Positions 1 through 5,732 of a stretch of DNA of 23,138 nucleotides are shown here, in pieces; the stretch's first letter is position 1, and each line of letters opens with the position of its first letter. The position numbers and the translations under genes were made by a program. Origin of the DNA: a virus. Under the pieces are notes generated by a model, which was not told where the DNA came from, ran no database searches, and saw nothing but the letters and a program-made list of their open reading frames with translations. Location: positions 1-23,138 of the IMG/VR virus record IMGVR_UViG_3300027659_000215. One strand, given 5' to 3'.

Positions 1-1
1 A

Positions 2-199
2 AAAACTAAGGATCTCTTAGCTAATCCTCTTCCACCCATCAAAATTGCCGATAAACCCGCCTATAGCGTGGGTGTCGCATCGGATGGTCGTACTCAACTT
101 ATGATTAATGGTGAGTTTGGTACAAGTATTCTAACGATGGACGCCAATGCCGTGGAAACTATGATACGACTACTCGAGGCTACTCTATATGACAACTAA
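2..199 (+). CDS. C-terminal part of an unidentified phage protein
   Basis: An open frame enters the window at base 2 and stops at TAA 197-199, giving 65 residues of C-terminus. The end reads as a compact domain with alternating strand-like segments (YSVGVASDG, TQLMING) followed by a helix around METMIRLLEATLYDN-like residues. I do not recognise a family. The following gene starts inside it (ATG 189), the tight coupling seen throughout the window, which supports this frame as real coding sequence. The start lies outside the window. Confidence 0.6.
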   Translation, partial: KTKDLLANPLPPIKIADKPAYSVGVASDGRTQLMINGEFGTSILTMDANAVETMIRLLEATLYDN

Positions 200-362
200 T
201 GAGTTGAATAGGATATTGTTTGCCATGATAGGTGATTCACACCTTGTTAACGAATGGTGGAACAGTCAGAACAAAGCATTCGACTACGCCACGCCAAAAG
301 AGATCTACGAAGAGACTCCCGATAAAGTAATCAACTACGTTATGGAACACTACCAGCGATGA
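189..362 (+). CDS. 57-aa protein resembling the toxin-binding domain of MbcA/ParS/Xre antitoxins
   Basis: This 57-residue frame overlaps the end of the upstream gene by 11 bp. Residues 22-56 contain EWWN, then N-K-AFDYATPKEIYEETPDKVINYV. The spacing of W, N, A, P and the final helix resembles the DUF2384 domain (antitoxin MbcA/ParS/Xre, toxin-binding part), whose usual pattern is W..t.n.aL...tP.elL....g...v...l. The N-terminal helix-turn-helix part of full antitoxins is absent, and no RES-domain toxin gene is visible nearby. It could be a phage decoy that binds a host RES-type toxin, or an unrelated small helical protein. The family call is by eye and weak; that the frame is coding is more certain. 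Confidence 0.5.
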   Translation: MTTNELNRILFAMIGDSHLVNEWWNSQNKAFDYATPKEIYEETPDKVINYVMEHYQR

Positions 363-459
363 TCAAAGCACAAACTCTATTGAATACTACTTTACAAAGA
401 AAGAAGAAGCGTTGGACTTCGCGAAGAAGCATAATTCTGTAGCTCTTGAGTACAAATAA
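359..459 (+). pseudogene. Small gene with an apparent frameshift near its start
   Basis: An ATG at 359 overlaps the upstream stop as ATGA, exactly as at most gene junctions here, but its frame degenerates into a basic, improbable peptide and stops at an in-frame TAG. From about base 379 the protein-like signal is in a different frame, ending IEYYFTKKEEALDFAKKHNS and a few more residues at TAA 457-459. That frame has no ATG, GTG or TTG after its upstream stop at 328-330. One missing base between 362 and 382 would join the ATG to the good frame as a protein of about 33 residues. Alternatives are an assembly error or an ATT start at 379. Confidence 0.35.
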
Positions 460-464
460 TTACC

Positions 465-529
465 GCGTAGTATTTTAATTACTGTGTAGTATTTAAATAA
501 ACATGTAGTAAACGAAATAACAATGTACA
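465..529 (+). repeat. Phased TGTAGT-type repeats upstream of the first promoter
   Basis: The element GTAGT recurs at 467, 486 and 505, exactly 19 bp apart, each followed by an AT-rich stretch (TATTTTAATT, ATTTAAATAA, AAACGAAATAA). The next step, at 524, is the TGTACA -35 box of the promoter at 524-552. The regular spacing is what is seen; a role as operator half-sites is inference. Confidence 0.45.
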
Positions 530-552
530 ATAAATCGTCTATTTGTTATAAT
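524..552 (+). promoter_or_regulatory. Early-type promoter (TGTACA-17-TATAAT)
   Basis: The -35 element TGTACA is at 524-529 and the -10 element TATAAT at 547-552 with a 17-bp spacer ending in TGT, an extended -10. It drives the gene at 578. The spacer (ATAAATCGTCTATTTGT) is nearly identical to those at 1153, 1780 and 8339. Confidence 0.85.
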
Positions 553-577
553 AGATCATCAACACAGAAGGACACAC

Positions 578-847
578 ATGCTGAACTCGTCATCGACACT
601 CTACATTCGAATCGTGCCTGCCGACCGTGATCGCGGCTACGTGCTTCTCGTCTCGTGGGTCAAGCCCGTGATACAGAAGACCGCCACGCAGATCACGACG
701 ATGGGCACACCGACACGAGCAAGTCTCACCGCGGTCATCGACGCGGTCACGAAATCGTACAAGCCTCGCGAGGTCATAGACGTCACGCCTCCCGGCATCC
801 ACGCTCAGCTACGCAAGCTCTTCAACGAACCTCGGCACGTAAAATAA
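578..847 (+). CDS. Hypothetical phage protein, 89 aa
   Basis: ATG 578 follows an AAGGA ribosome binding site in the leader of the promoter at 524-552. The 89-residue product has a strand-rich N-terminus (TLYIRIVPADRDRGYVLLVSW), a Thr-rich middle and a C-terminal segment with PPGIHAQLRKLF. No motif tells me its function. It is transcribed alone: the next promoter begins 4 bp after its stop. Local base composition is noticeably GC-rich compared with the rest of the early region. Confidence 0.65.
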   Translation: MLNSSSTLYIRIVPADRDRGYVLLVSWVKPVIQKTATQITTMGTPTRASLTAVIDAVTKSYKPREVIDVTPPGIHAQLRKLFNEPRHVK

Positions 848-850
848 CGG

Positions 851-879
851 TGTACATTAAATCGCACTCGTGGTATAAT
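851..879 (+). promoter_or_regulatory. Early-type promoter
   Basis: TGTACA 851-856, 17-bp spacer ending TGG, TATAAT 874-879, preceded by ACGG. It serves the gene at 905 through the shared leader ending in an AAGGAAACC ribosome binding site. Confidence 0.85.
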
Positions 880-904
880 TGATCTAACAAAACAAGGAAA
901 CCAA

Positions 905-1147
905 ATGACAGATACACAGCGCCAGATTCAGATGTACGGGATGACCACAGAAGACATTCGCGAGCAGTACGTCGAGTCTATCACGGCTCGGATCGGCGGC
1001 ATGCCGATGGTGATTGCTTCCATCCTCTCGGACTGCCAGGAAATGCTGGCGATGGGCGCCGGCGCTCACTCGGTCGAGTATGTCCGTCAGAAAATGAACA
1101 TCGCGAAACACCTCCTTTTTGTCACGGCGCTCACCGAGACTGCATAA
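905..1147 (+). CDS. Hypothetical phage protein, 80 aa, helical
   Basis: The start ATG 905 is set by the AAGGAAACCAA leader shared with several other genes here. The 80-residue product is mostly helical by composition, with SITARIGGMPMVIASILSDC and a second helix around VRQKMNIAKHLLFVTAL. I recall similar small proteins in large phage genomes but know of no function. It is a single-gene unit, because the next promoter starts at 1153. Confidence 0.7.
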   Translation: MTDTQRQIQMYGMTTEDIREQYVESITARIGGMPMVIASILSDCQEMLAMGAGAHSVEYVRQKMNIAKHLLFVTALTETA

Positions 1148-1152
1148 AACGG

Positions 1153-1181
1153 TGTACATTAAATCGTCTATTTGTTATAAT
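1153..1181 (+). promoter_or_regulatory. Early-type promoter
   Basis: TGTACA 1153-1158 and TATAAT 1176-1181, spacer 17 bp (TTAAATCGTCTATTTGT), preceded by AAAACGG. It drives the pair at 1207 and 1564. Confidence 0.87.
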
Positions 1182-1206
1182 TGATCTAACAAAACAAAGG
1201 AACCAA

Positions 1207-1560
1207 ATGGAAACGATGACCCGCCAAGAAGAACTCCAGAGCATCTACTGGGACATGTACAAGGATGCCTACGGTGTTCGTCCTCGTGGTGTCGATACCT
1301 CCAACTGGACTGAGCTGGCGTTCAACAGCGAGTTCGAGTACCTTGCGACCATGATCCAAGACAACCACCAGCTGCGAGTAGCTGCTGAAGACAAGGCTGA
1401 GATTGCCTTTGAGATGCGAGTACAAACTGTGATCGCATGCGGTGCCAAGGATCGTGAGATGGCCCTCCGCTGGATCCACGAAGCTGAAGGTACCAACGGT
1501 GATGACGAGTACCTCTGCTATCTGGTGGGCCTGCCCTACCGCTACTTTGCCAAGGTTTAA
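1207..1560 (+). CDS. Hypothetical phage protein, 117 aa
   Basis: ATG 1207 follows AAAGGAACC at normal spacing; a second ATG at 1216 is possible but further from the ribosome binding site. The product begins with an acidic helical segment (YWDMYKDAYGVRPRG) and continues as helices with conserved-looking Trp residues. The YWD..KDAYG.RPR pattern is familiar from small proteins of large myoviruses, without known function. The next gene follows after 3 bp, so the two are cotranscribed. Confidence 0.75.
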   Translation: METMTRQEELQSIYWDMYKDAYGVRPRGVDTSNWTELAFNSEFEYLATMIQDNHQLRVAAEDKAEIAFEMRVQTVIACGAKDREMALRWIHEAEGTNGDDEYLCYLVGLPYRYFAKV

Positions 1561-1563
1561 GAC

Positions 1564-1773
1564 ATGTCTTACATTCAGGAAGCAATCCGTGAATGGGCTT
1601 GGATCGTAGGTGCAGAACGGCTGGACCAGCAATGGCTCCTGTCAGACTATGATTCATGGGAACGCAACCCGCACTATCGTGGTCCTGATCAAGGTCATCC
1701 CGAAGATTACTACGATCCTGATGGTCAGCCAGACGAAGCTCAGGAATGGCATGACTACGATCCTGATTGCTAA
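1564..1773 (+). CDS. Hypothetical acidic phage protein, 69 aa
   Basis: This gene starts 3 bp after the stop of the upstream gene. The product has an N-terminal segment with EWAWIVGAERLDQQWLLSDY, a pattern I associate with small conserved phage proteins, and a C-terminus very rich in Asp, Tyr, Pro and His (PEDYYDPDGQPDEAQEWHDY). The negative charge could mark a DNA mimic or simply a disordered tail; nothing in the sequence decides it. Confidence 0.7.
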   Translation: MSYIQEAIREWAWIVGAERLDQQWLLSDYDSWERNPHYRGPDQGHPEDYYDPDGQPDEAQEWHDYDPDC

Positions 1774-1779
1774 AAACGG

Positions 1780-1808
1780 TGTACAATAAATCGTCTATTT
1801 GTTATAAT
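1780..1808 (+). promoter_or_regulatory. Early-type promoter
   Basis: TGTACA 1780-1785, 17-bp spacer, TATAAT 1803-1808, with ACGG just upstream. It drives the genes at 1834 and 2103. Confidence 0.87.
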
Positions 1809-1833
1809 TGATCTATCAAAACAAGGAAACTAA

Positions 1834-2103
1834 ATGCCTACCGTATCTGAACTTCACTCCATGGACCTCGACACGCTGCGAGCCATGAATAAGACCATCG
1901 TTGCTATCATCAATTCTCGAGTCAAGACCGCACAGCGATCTGCAGCTCTGGTTCTGAGGGTCGGCCAAGAGGTAGCATGGACTGGTAAAAGCGGCCTGCC
2001 AATGCACGGCACCGTGACCAAGGTCAAGATCAAGATGGTCGAAGTGAATGCTGGCCCTCACGGCCGCTGGAACGTGTCTGCCACTCTCCTGAGAGCTGCA
2101 TAA
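1834..2103 (+). CDS. Small protein with an SH3/KOW-like beta-barrel C-terminus
   Basis: The 89-residue product has an N-terminal helical part (LDTLRAMNKTIVAIINSRVK) and a C-terminal part (about residues 46-87) reading VGQEVAWTGKSG..MHGTVTKVKIKMVEV followed by RWNVSATLL. This pattern of strands, ending in W.V....L, is typical of small SH3/KOW-like barrels seen in phage and bacterial proteins that contact nucleic acid or protein partners. The fold is inferred from pattern only and the role is unknown. Its stop overlaps the next start (TAATG). Confidence 0.72.
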   Translation: MPTVSELHSMDLDTLRAMNKTIVAIINSRVKTAQRSAALVLRVGQEVAWTGKSGLPMHGTVTKVKIKMVEVNAGPHGRWNVSATLLRAA

Positions 2104-2303
2104 TGAAAGTCTACATTGTCATAGAAAAAGATGACGCCGGTGGTTTCTATTGCGTGGCAGCTTACTCGACTTACGAAAAGGCTAAAGATCATGCTGAGGA
2201 TATAGCTGAGTACATGGATCTTGTCAATCGGGATGAGTGGACCTGGACGACCGAATTCGAAGACACCTGCGTGATGATTCAGGATATGACAGTAGTTGAC
2301 TAA
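2103..2303 (+). CDS. Hypothetical protein, 66 aa, small alpha/beta
   Basis: It starts in a TAATG overlap with the upstream gene. The product begins KVYIVIEKDDAGGFYCVAAY, then STYEKAKDHAEDIAEY. The order strand, strand, helix with an EKA motif recurs in the genes at 359 and 3551 and in many phage and bacterial small proteins of unknown role. It is acidic (pairs of Asp and Glu near the end). No catalytic motif is visible. Confidence 0.7.
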   Translation: MKVYIVIEKDDAGGFYCVAAYSTYEKAKDHAEDIAEYMDLVNRDEWTWTTEFEDTCVMIQDMTVVD

Positions 2304-2318
2304 AACAGTATACTATTG

Positions 2319-2347
2319 TGTACAATAAATGAGCTATTTGTTATAAT
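2319..2347 (+). promoter_or_regulatory. Early-type promoter placed for a leaderless transcript
   Basis: TGTACA 2319-2324, 17-bp spacer, TATAAT 2342-2347. The ATG of the gene begins at 2354, only six bases after the -10 element, so the expected transcription start coincides with the start codon. An AGTATACT palindrome lies at 2307-2314 just upstream. Confidence 0.85.
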
Positions 2348-2353
2348 AGACTC

Positions 2354-2542
2354 ATGAACAAACCAACATACACCCTCAAAAAAGCCTGCACAGAAACCAA
2401 GACCGGAGCCGAGCGGGTCGTCTGGTACATCATGGACGGCGACTTCGTGGTTGATGCCTGTGACCTCCGTCGGGATGCCAAGTACTTCTGCGACATGTGG
2501 AACGCAGCTCCTGCCTGCCAGTACAACAGCCGGACTGTGTAA
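2354..2542 (+). CDS. Hypothetical phage protein, 62 aa, probably leaderless mRNA
   Basis: ATG 2354 lies where transcription from the TATAAT at 2342-2347 should begin, and there is no ribosome binding site between them. The product has VVWYIMDGDFVVDACDLRRD followed by AKYFCDMWNAAP, a compact alpha/beta pattern with two Cys in the second half. An internal ATG (2432) would cut off almost half the conserved-looking part, so the leaderless start is preferred. AGTATACT palindromes flank the gene (2307-2314 and 2544-2551). Function unknown. Confidence 0.65.
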   Translation: MNKPTYTLKKACTETKTGAERVVWYIMDGDFVVDACDLRRDAKYFCDMWNAAPACQYNSRTV

Positions 2543-2569
2543 TAGTATACTAAAACAGTCAACTATTAG

Positions 2570-2598
2570 TGTACGGTAATTAGACGTTGTGGTATAAT
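2570..2598 (+). promoter_or_regulatory. Early-type promoter
   Basis: TGTACG 2570-2575 (last base differs from the usual A), 17-bp spacer GTAATTAGACGTTGTGG, TATAAT 2593-2598. It drives the ATPase operon starting at 2629. Confidence 0.82.
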
Positions 2599-2628
2599 AG
2601 ATCTATCAAAACCAAACAAGCAAAGTAA

Positions 2629-3534
2629 ATGAATACAAGCATCTCCTTCGATAAAGCCTCTTCTAAGTTCGTCTGTAACATTGATGGCACTACCTTCAAG
2701 ACTTCCAAGAAAGACTACATCGAGTACATGTACAAGAAAATCACTGGTGTGAAAAAGACTTTCAACGAAATCACTGGCACCATCACGGAAGTCAAGTCGG
2801 ATCGCTTCTGCATCAACCAACGCTTCAGCTTTGTTGAGAAGCTCATCAACATGGTAGCTTCTGGTGTACAACCCTCGGCTGTTATCACCGGTCAAGGTGG
2901 CCTTGGCAAAACCTACACGGTCACCAAGACTCTTGTCAACGCTGGCTACAAAGATGCTTCTACACTGGCTGACTTCCAAGTTGGTCAAGTTGTTCAACGC
3001 TCAAAGTTGTTTGTGACTATCAAAGGTTACTCTACCGCTAAGGGTTTGTTCCGGACTCTCTTCGAGAACAACGGTTCGGTTATCGTGTTTGATGATTGTG
3101 ACTCGGTGCTCAAAGACCCAGTTGCTCTGAACCTGCTTAAAGGTGCTCTGGACTCCTACGGCAAGCGTATCATCTCTTGGAATGCAGACATGAAGGATGA
3201 AGATCTGCCACGTAGCTTTGACTTCACTGGCAAGGTGGTGTTCATCTCTAACAAGGCTCAGAACGAAATCGATCAAGCCATCCGCTCACGTAGCATGATG
3301 ATCGACCTTGCAATGACTCTGGACCAGAAGATCGATCGTATGGACTTCATTTCTAAGTCTGCCGAGTTCATGCCTGAGTACAGCATGGAAGTCAAGCAGG
3401 ATGCTATGAACCTCATCCGCGAACTAAAGGATGACGCTAAGGAAATCAGCCTTCGCACTCTGATCTCGGTCTCTAAGATCCGCGCCTCTAACAAGGACTG
3501 GAAAGACTTGGCCGAATACATGTTGGTTGCTTAA
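2629..3534 (+). CDS. AAA+ family ATPase
   Basis: The 301-residue product has a Walker A motif GQGGLGKT at residues 88-95, a Walker B VIVFDDCD at 151-158, a sensor-1-like VVFISN at 203-208, and Arg residues in AIRSRS (219-222) that could serve as arginine finger. Residues 1-80 form an N-terminal segment that includes a lysine-rich helix. AAA+ ATPases of this size are frequent in large phages and act in remodelling of DNA-protein complexes, but I cannot assign it to a specific replication factor. It is the largest gene of the early region and has its own promoter. The ribosome binding site before ATG 2629 is weak (AAGCAAAG). Genes at 3551, 3764 and 4018 follow without promoters and are likely cotranscribed. 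Confidence 0.9.
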   Translation: MNTSISFDKASSKFVCNIDGTTFKTSKKDYIEYMYKKITGVKKTFNEITGTITEVKSDRFCINQRFSFVEKLINMVASGVQPSAVITGQGGLGKTYTVTKTLVNAGYKDASTLADFQVGQVVQRSKLFVTIKGYSTAKGLFRTLFENNGSVIVFDDCDSVLKDPVALNLLKGALDSYGKRIISWNADMKDEDLPRSFDFTGKVVFISNKAQNEIDQAIRSRSMMIDLAMTLDQKIDRMDFISKSAEFMPEYSMEVKQDAMNLIRELKDDAKEISLRTLISVSKIRASNKDWKDLAEYMLVA

Positions 3535-3550
3535 TTTTAAAGGAAAGAAA

Positions 3551-3754
3551 ATGACTTCGATTTTTATTGTACGTGCCGAGGACCGTGGCGCTCCAGAGAG
3601 CATCATCTACGGAGTGTACCCCACTGTTGAGTTGGCCCAGGCTCGCATGGCAGTGTTGGAAGATTCAAGGCATGAATTCTGCCATGATTTTGTCTGGTAT
3701 GACGAAGTGAAGGTTGGTCCCGCCGGTGCTGACTGTGAATGCCCTAACCGCTAA
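3551..3754 (+). CDS. Hypothetical protein, 67 aa, small alpha/beta
   Basis: The frame is open from TTG 3527, but AAAGGA at 3539-3544 points to ATG 3551. The product reads SIFIVRAEDRG then IIYGVYPTVELAQARMAVL, the same strand-strand-helix plan as the gene at 2103, and ends with a Cys-containing tail. The function is unknown. It lies 16 bp after the ATPase gene, in the same operon. Confidence 0.7.
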   Translation: MTSIFIVRAEDRGAPESIIYGVYPTVELAQARMAVLEDSRHEFCHDFVWYDEVKVGPAGADCECPNR

Positions 3755-3763
3755 GGAAACAAA

Positions 3764-4003
3764 ATGACCGTAGAATTTACTATTGATCGCTTGACATCCA
3801 AGCAAAAAGTCTTGGCCGACATCATCTGGAGCTTCGAAGAATTCGATCAGGTTGAGAAATTCATGGCCACACTCGGCCGCGCCGATCGGATGGAATGTGA
3901 GTCTCTCATAGAACTGATGAAGATGGCCGCTGTAGAACAATGCTACGAAGGCATCAGCGAGCTTGAAGAAGCCAAAGATGCTCTGCAGAAATACGTTAAA
4001 TAA
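3764..4003 (+). CDS. Conserved phage protein, 79 aa, helical
   Basis: ATG 3764 follows AAGGAAAC. The product contains DRLTSKQKVLADIIWSFEEF, then DQVEKFMATL and IELMKMAAVEQCYEGI. The RLT.KQK..ADI.WSFEE pattern is one I recognise from conserved small proteins in diverse large phages; no function is known to me. The protein is helical and acidic. It is the third gene of the ATPase operon. Confidence 0.75.
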   Translation: MTVEFTIDRLTSKQKVLADIIWSFEEFDQVEKFMATLGRADRMECESLIELMKMAAVEQCYEGISELEEAKDALQKYVK

Positions 4004-4017
4004 ATTAAGGAAAGACT

Positions 4018-4281
4018 ATGAACAAGACTATCGACTCCTCCACCGGCGGAACTACCACTTTCACTGCTACTGGCCTGATCCACAAGGCTGGTACCGGTGC
4101 CTACTCGGGCCGGATTGCCGAGATCGGCGTTGAATGCAAGGTCGTAGATGCGGTCAAGCGCGGCCGTGGCCGTCCTAAGTTGGTTACTTCCACCAATGGC
4201 TTCTATGACTTTTCCGCTCTCCAGCCCCAGGTCAAGCTGAAGAAGTTCAAGGGCACGGTTCGTATCGTGAAGTTCAAGTAA
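4018..4281 (+). CDS. Small protein with an AT-hook-like motif
   Basis: ATG 4018 follows AAGGAAAG. Residues 47-54 are KRGRGRPK, with the AT-hook core RGRP at 50-53, in an otherwise small strand-rich protein of 87 residues that ends in a basic stretch (VKLKKFKGTVRIVKFK). AT-hooks bind the minor groove of AT-rich DNA. The window itself has AT-rich tracts and AT-rich promoters, so a nucleoid- or promoter-binding role is possible, but one motif in a small protein is limited evidence. It is the last gene of the operon begun at 2629 and is followed by a strong hairpin. Confidence 0.75.
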   Translation: MNKTIDSSTGGTTTFTATGLIHKAGTGAYSGRIAEIGVECKVVDAVKRGRGRPKLVTSTNGFYDFSALQPQVKLKKFKGTVRIVKFK

Positions 4282-4293
4282 CACGTACGTCCT

Positions 4294-4337
4294 TTTCGGG
4301 CTTCTCGGTGTATAGATCTGCACTGAGAGGCCCGAAA
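4294..4337 (+). ncRNA. 17-bp stem-loop between operon end and promoter
   Basis: Bases 4294-4310 pair with 4321-4337 over 17 bp without bulges, including two G-U pairs, around a 10-base loop (TATAGATCTG). No T-run follows, so it is not a standard intrinsic terminator. It lies between the stop at 4281 and the promoter at 4354. It may protect or process the 3' end of the upstream mRNA, or be the stem-loop half of a promoter/stem-loop cassette. A decamer ACGTACGTCC at 4283-4292 recurs at 11010-11019 in the similar element there. Confidence 0.6.
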
Positions 4338-4353
4338 TCCTTGGAGATAACGG

Positions 4354-4382
4354 TGTACATTAATTAGACGTTATGGTATAAT
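4354..4382 (+). promoter_or_regulatory. Early-type promoter
   Basis: TGTACA 4354-4359, spacer TTAATTAGACGTTATGG, TATAAT 4377-4382, ACGG in front. The spacer is identical to that of the promoter at 4635. Confidence 0.87.
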
Positions 4383-4407
4383 TGATCTAACAAAACAAGG
4401 AAACCAA

Positions 4408-4629
4408 ATGGACATAGTAAAGAAAGTCATCCCCAGTGTTGGCGAAGCTGGTATTGACACAGAGGCATCTCCTGGTAATGGTAGCTATTACGTACGCATA
4501 TACGATGGCTCCTATGATGCTTGTGGATTTGATACTCTTGAGGAAGCGGTTGCCGAGCTCACGGATGCCGAGCTCATGGACATAGCATACGACTGGGAAC
4601 TAGATCGAGGCGAGAACTTTGCCGCATAA
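4408..4629 (+). CDS. Hypothetical acidic phage protein, 73 aa
   Basis: The start is fixed by the shared AAGGAAACCAA leader. The product has a Gly-rich strand region (GNGSYYVRIYDGSYDACGFD) followed by TLEEAVAELTDAELMDIAYD, an acidic helical C-terminus. It is strongly negatively charged. The function is unknown. It is a single-gene unit between promoters at 4354 and 4635. Confidence 0.7.
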   Translation: MDIVKKVIPSVGEAGIDTEASPGNGSYYVRIYDGSYDACGFDTLEEAVAELTDAELMDIAYDWELDRGENFAA

Positions 4630-4634
4630 AACGG

Positions 4635-4663
4635 TGTACATTAATTAGACGTTATGGTATAAT
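4635..4663 (+). promoter_or_regulatory. Early-type promoter
   Basis: TGTACA 4635-4640, spacer TTAATTAGACGTTATGG, TATAAT 4658-4663. The cassette from ACGG through the ribosome binding site is an almost exact copy of the one at 4354. Confidence 0.87.
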
Positions 4664-4688
4664 TGATCTAACAAAACAAGGAAACCAA

Positions 4689-4916
4689 ATGCTTAAGCAT
4701 ACAGAGATGGGGTTGTATTACGTGGTCTATGCACCCAGTTCCATCGCCGGTAGTGTAGAAATGCTCAAAGGTCCGTTTGGAACTAGTGCGGAAGCATATC
4801 ATATTTTAGGTACTATGAACCTCGTTGAACGGGCCGGTACGTACATTGAAAATCCCCGTATGAAGGTTGTGAAAGTAAGTGTTGGAATTGTTGAACAACC
4901 AAAGGAATCTAAATGA
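4689..4916 (+). CDS. Hypothetical phage protein, 75 aa
   Basis: ATG 4689 follows the AAGGAAACCAA leader. The product reads GLYYVVYAPSSIAGSVEMLK, then GTSAEAYHILGTM and a strand-like C-terminus (MKVVKVSVGIVEQP). Its strand-helix-strand plan resembles the other small alpha/beta proteins here, with no catalytic motif. Its end overlaps the next start by 4 bp. Confidence 0.68.
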   Translation: MLKHTEMGLYYVVYAPSSIAGSVEMLKGPFGTSAEAYHILGTMNLVERAGTYIENPRMKVVKVSVGIVEQPKESK

Positions 4917-5182
4917 CTAAAATGGCCTTCTCCGAAGTCAGAGCCATCGCTCACGAGTACTCTGAACTGACCTTCAAGAGTCGCGGATCCTACTCCTATG
5001 CCTGTGGTGTCTTTGAGACCATACTTTGCCATCTAGTTGCCGACCTGCCGAAGCACAAGCAGGCCGAATTTGCCGCTATGATGAAAGCCAACCTTGATCG
5101 TGAGCTCCACAAGGTTGCTACGGAGCGCAGCGAAATGCTCGACTGCTGGAAACAACATCTGCATTTTGATCAAACTGCATAA
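4913..5182 (+). CDS. Hypothetical phage protein, 89 aa, helical
   Basis: It starts within the stop region of the upstream gene (ATGA). The product is helical with two Cys near the middle (YACGVFETILCHLVADLPKH) and basic and acidic residues arranged as in coiled helices (MMKANLDRELHKVATERSEM). No domain is recognised. The next promoter follows the stop immediately. Confidence 0.7.
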   Translation: MTKMAFSEVRAIAHEYSELTFKSRGSYSYACGVFETILCHLVADLPKHKQAEFAAMMKANLDRELHKVATERSEMLDCWKQHLHFDQTA

Positions 5183-5187
5183 AACGG

Positions 5188-5216
5188 TGTACATTAATTA
5201 GACGTTTTGTTATAAT
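5188..5216 (+). promoter_or_regulatory. Early-type promoter
   Basis: TGTACA 5188-5193, spacer TTAATTAGACGTTTTGT, TATAAT 5211-5216. It drives genes at 5239 and 5457 through a short leader with AAGGAAAC. Confidence 0.86.
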
Positions 5217-5238
5217 AGATCCATACCAAGGAAACAAA

Positions 5239-5460
5239 ATGAACTTAAGCATCGGCACCAAGATCCAGTACAGCTGCCAAGCTGGCACTCTGAACGCAAC
5301 CATCACGAACATCACAGTTGGTCCAACCGCTCGTAAGGGCTTTATGAACACCTGGCTTTCCCTCTACATTCCGCTGCAGGATGGCATCAGCCGAGCTCAT
5401 TCTCTCCAGATTTGTGGTTCGAACGATGCTTTGGCAATGTTCAAAGTGAAAATAGTATGA
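5239..5460 (+). CDS. Hypothetical protein, 73 aa, strand-rich
   Basis: ATG 5239 follows AAGGAAAC. The product is strand-rich: IGTKIQYSCQAGTLNATITN, then WLSLYIPLQDG and FKVKIV. The opening G-T-K-I-x-Y and the alternating strands suggest a small barrel comparable to the gene at 1834. The function is unknown. It overlaps the next gene by 4 bp. Confidence 0.7.
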   Translation: MNLSIGTKIQYSCQAGTLNATITNITVGPTARKGFMNTWLSLYIPLQDGISRAHSLQICGSNDALAMFKVKIV

Positions 5461-5678
5461 AAGCAAAAATCCTGATCACTTCTCTTGAGAACATGCGATT
5501 GTTCGGAGGGAAGCTGCCCACAAAGCGTTGGGGTTACTGCGAGATTGTTCGGAATGTGACGATCGAGCCTGATCCGTATCAGGTTTATTCAGACGGCTGC
5601 TATGGCTACATCACGGTTTGTGGCGGCAGAGTTCGGGTCGTTAACAGCGGTGGTGATTCGTTTGGGCTCTATAATTAA
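5457..5678 (+). CDS. Hypothetical protein, 73 aa
   Basis: The frame is open from 5412, but the ATGA overlap at 5457 is the natural start, giving 73 residues. The product has KRWGYCEIVRNVTIEPDPYQ and a Gly/Cys-containing strand region (GCYGYITVCGGRVRVVNSGG). The strand pattern suggests a small beta protein. No function is known to me. Confidence 0.68.
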   Translation: MKAKILITSLENMRLFGGKLPTKRWGYCEIVRNVTIEPDPYQVYSDGCYGYITVCGGRVRVVNSGGDSFGLYN

Positions 5679-5682
5679 ACGG

Positions 5683-5711
5683 TGTACATTAATTACATCT
5701 TATGTTATAAT
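5683..5711 (+). promoter_or_regulatory. Early-type promoter
   Basis: TGTACA 5683-5688, spacer TTAATTACATCTTATGT, TATAAT 5706-5711. It drives the gene at 5733. Confidence 0.85.
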
Positions 5712-5732
5712 TGATTCTAAGAAGGAAACAAA

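Noticed and set aside
465-529. CRISPR-like repeats
   Set aside because: The repeat unit is too short and imperfect, and there are no unique spacers of constant length.
1186-1786. Minus-strand frames of about 150 codons
   Set aside because: They overlap two plus-strand genes that have a promoter and ribosome binding site. Their composition (runs of His, Arg, Ser) is not protein-like.
4294-4337. Intrinsic terminator
   Set aside because: The stem is strong, but no T-run follows on either strand. It is listed as a stem-loop instead.
4321-4340. Hammerhead ribozyme core (CTGAG...CGAAA)
   Set aside because: The conserved CUGANGA is not matched (CTGAGAG), and no helix III/cleavage arrangement can be drawn.
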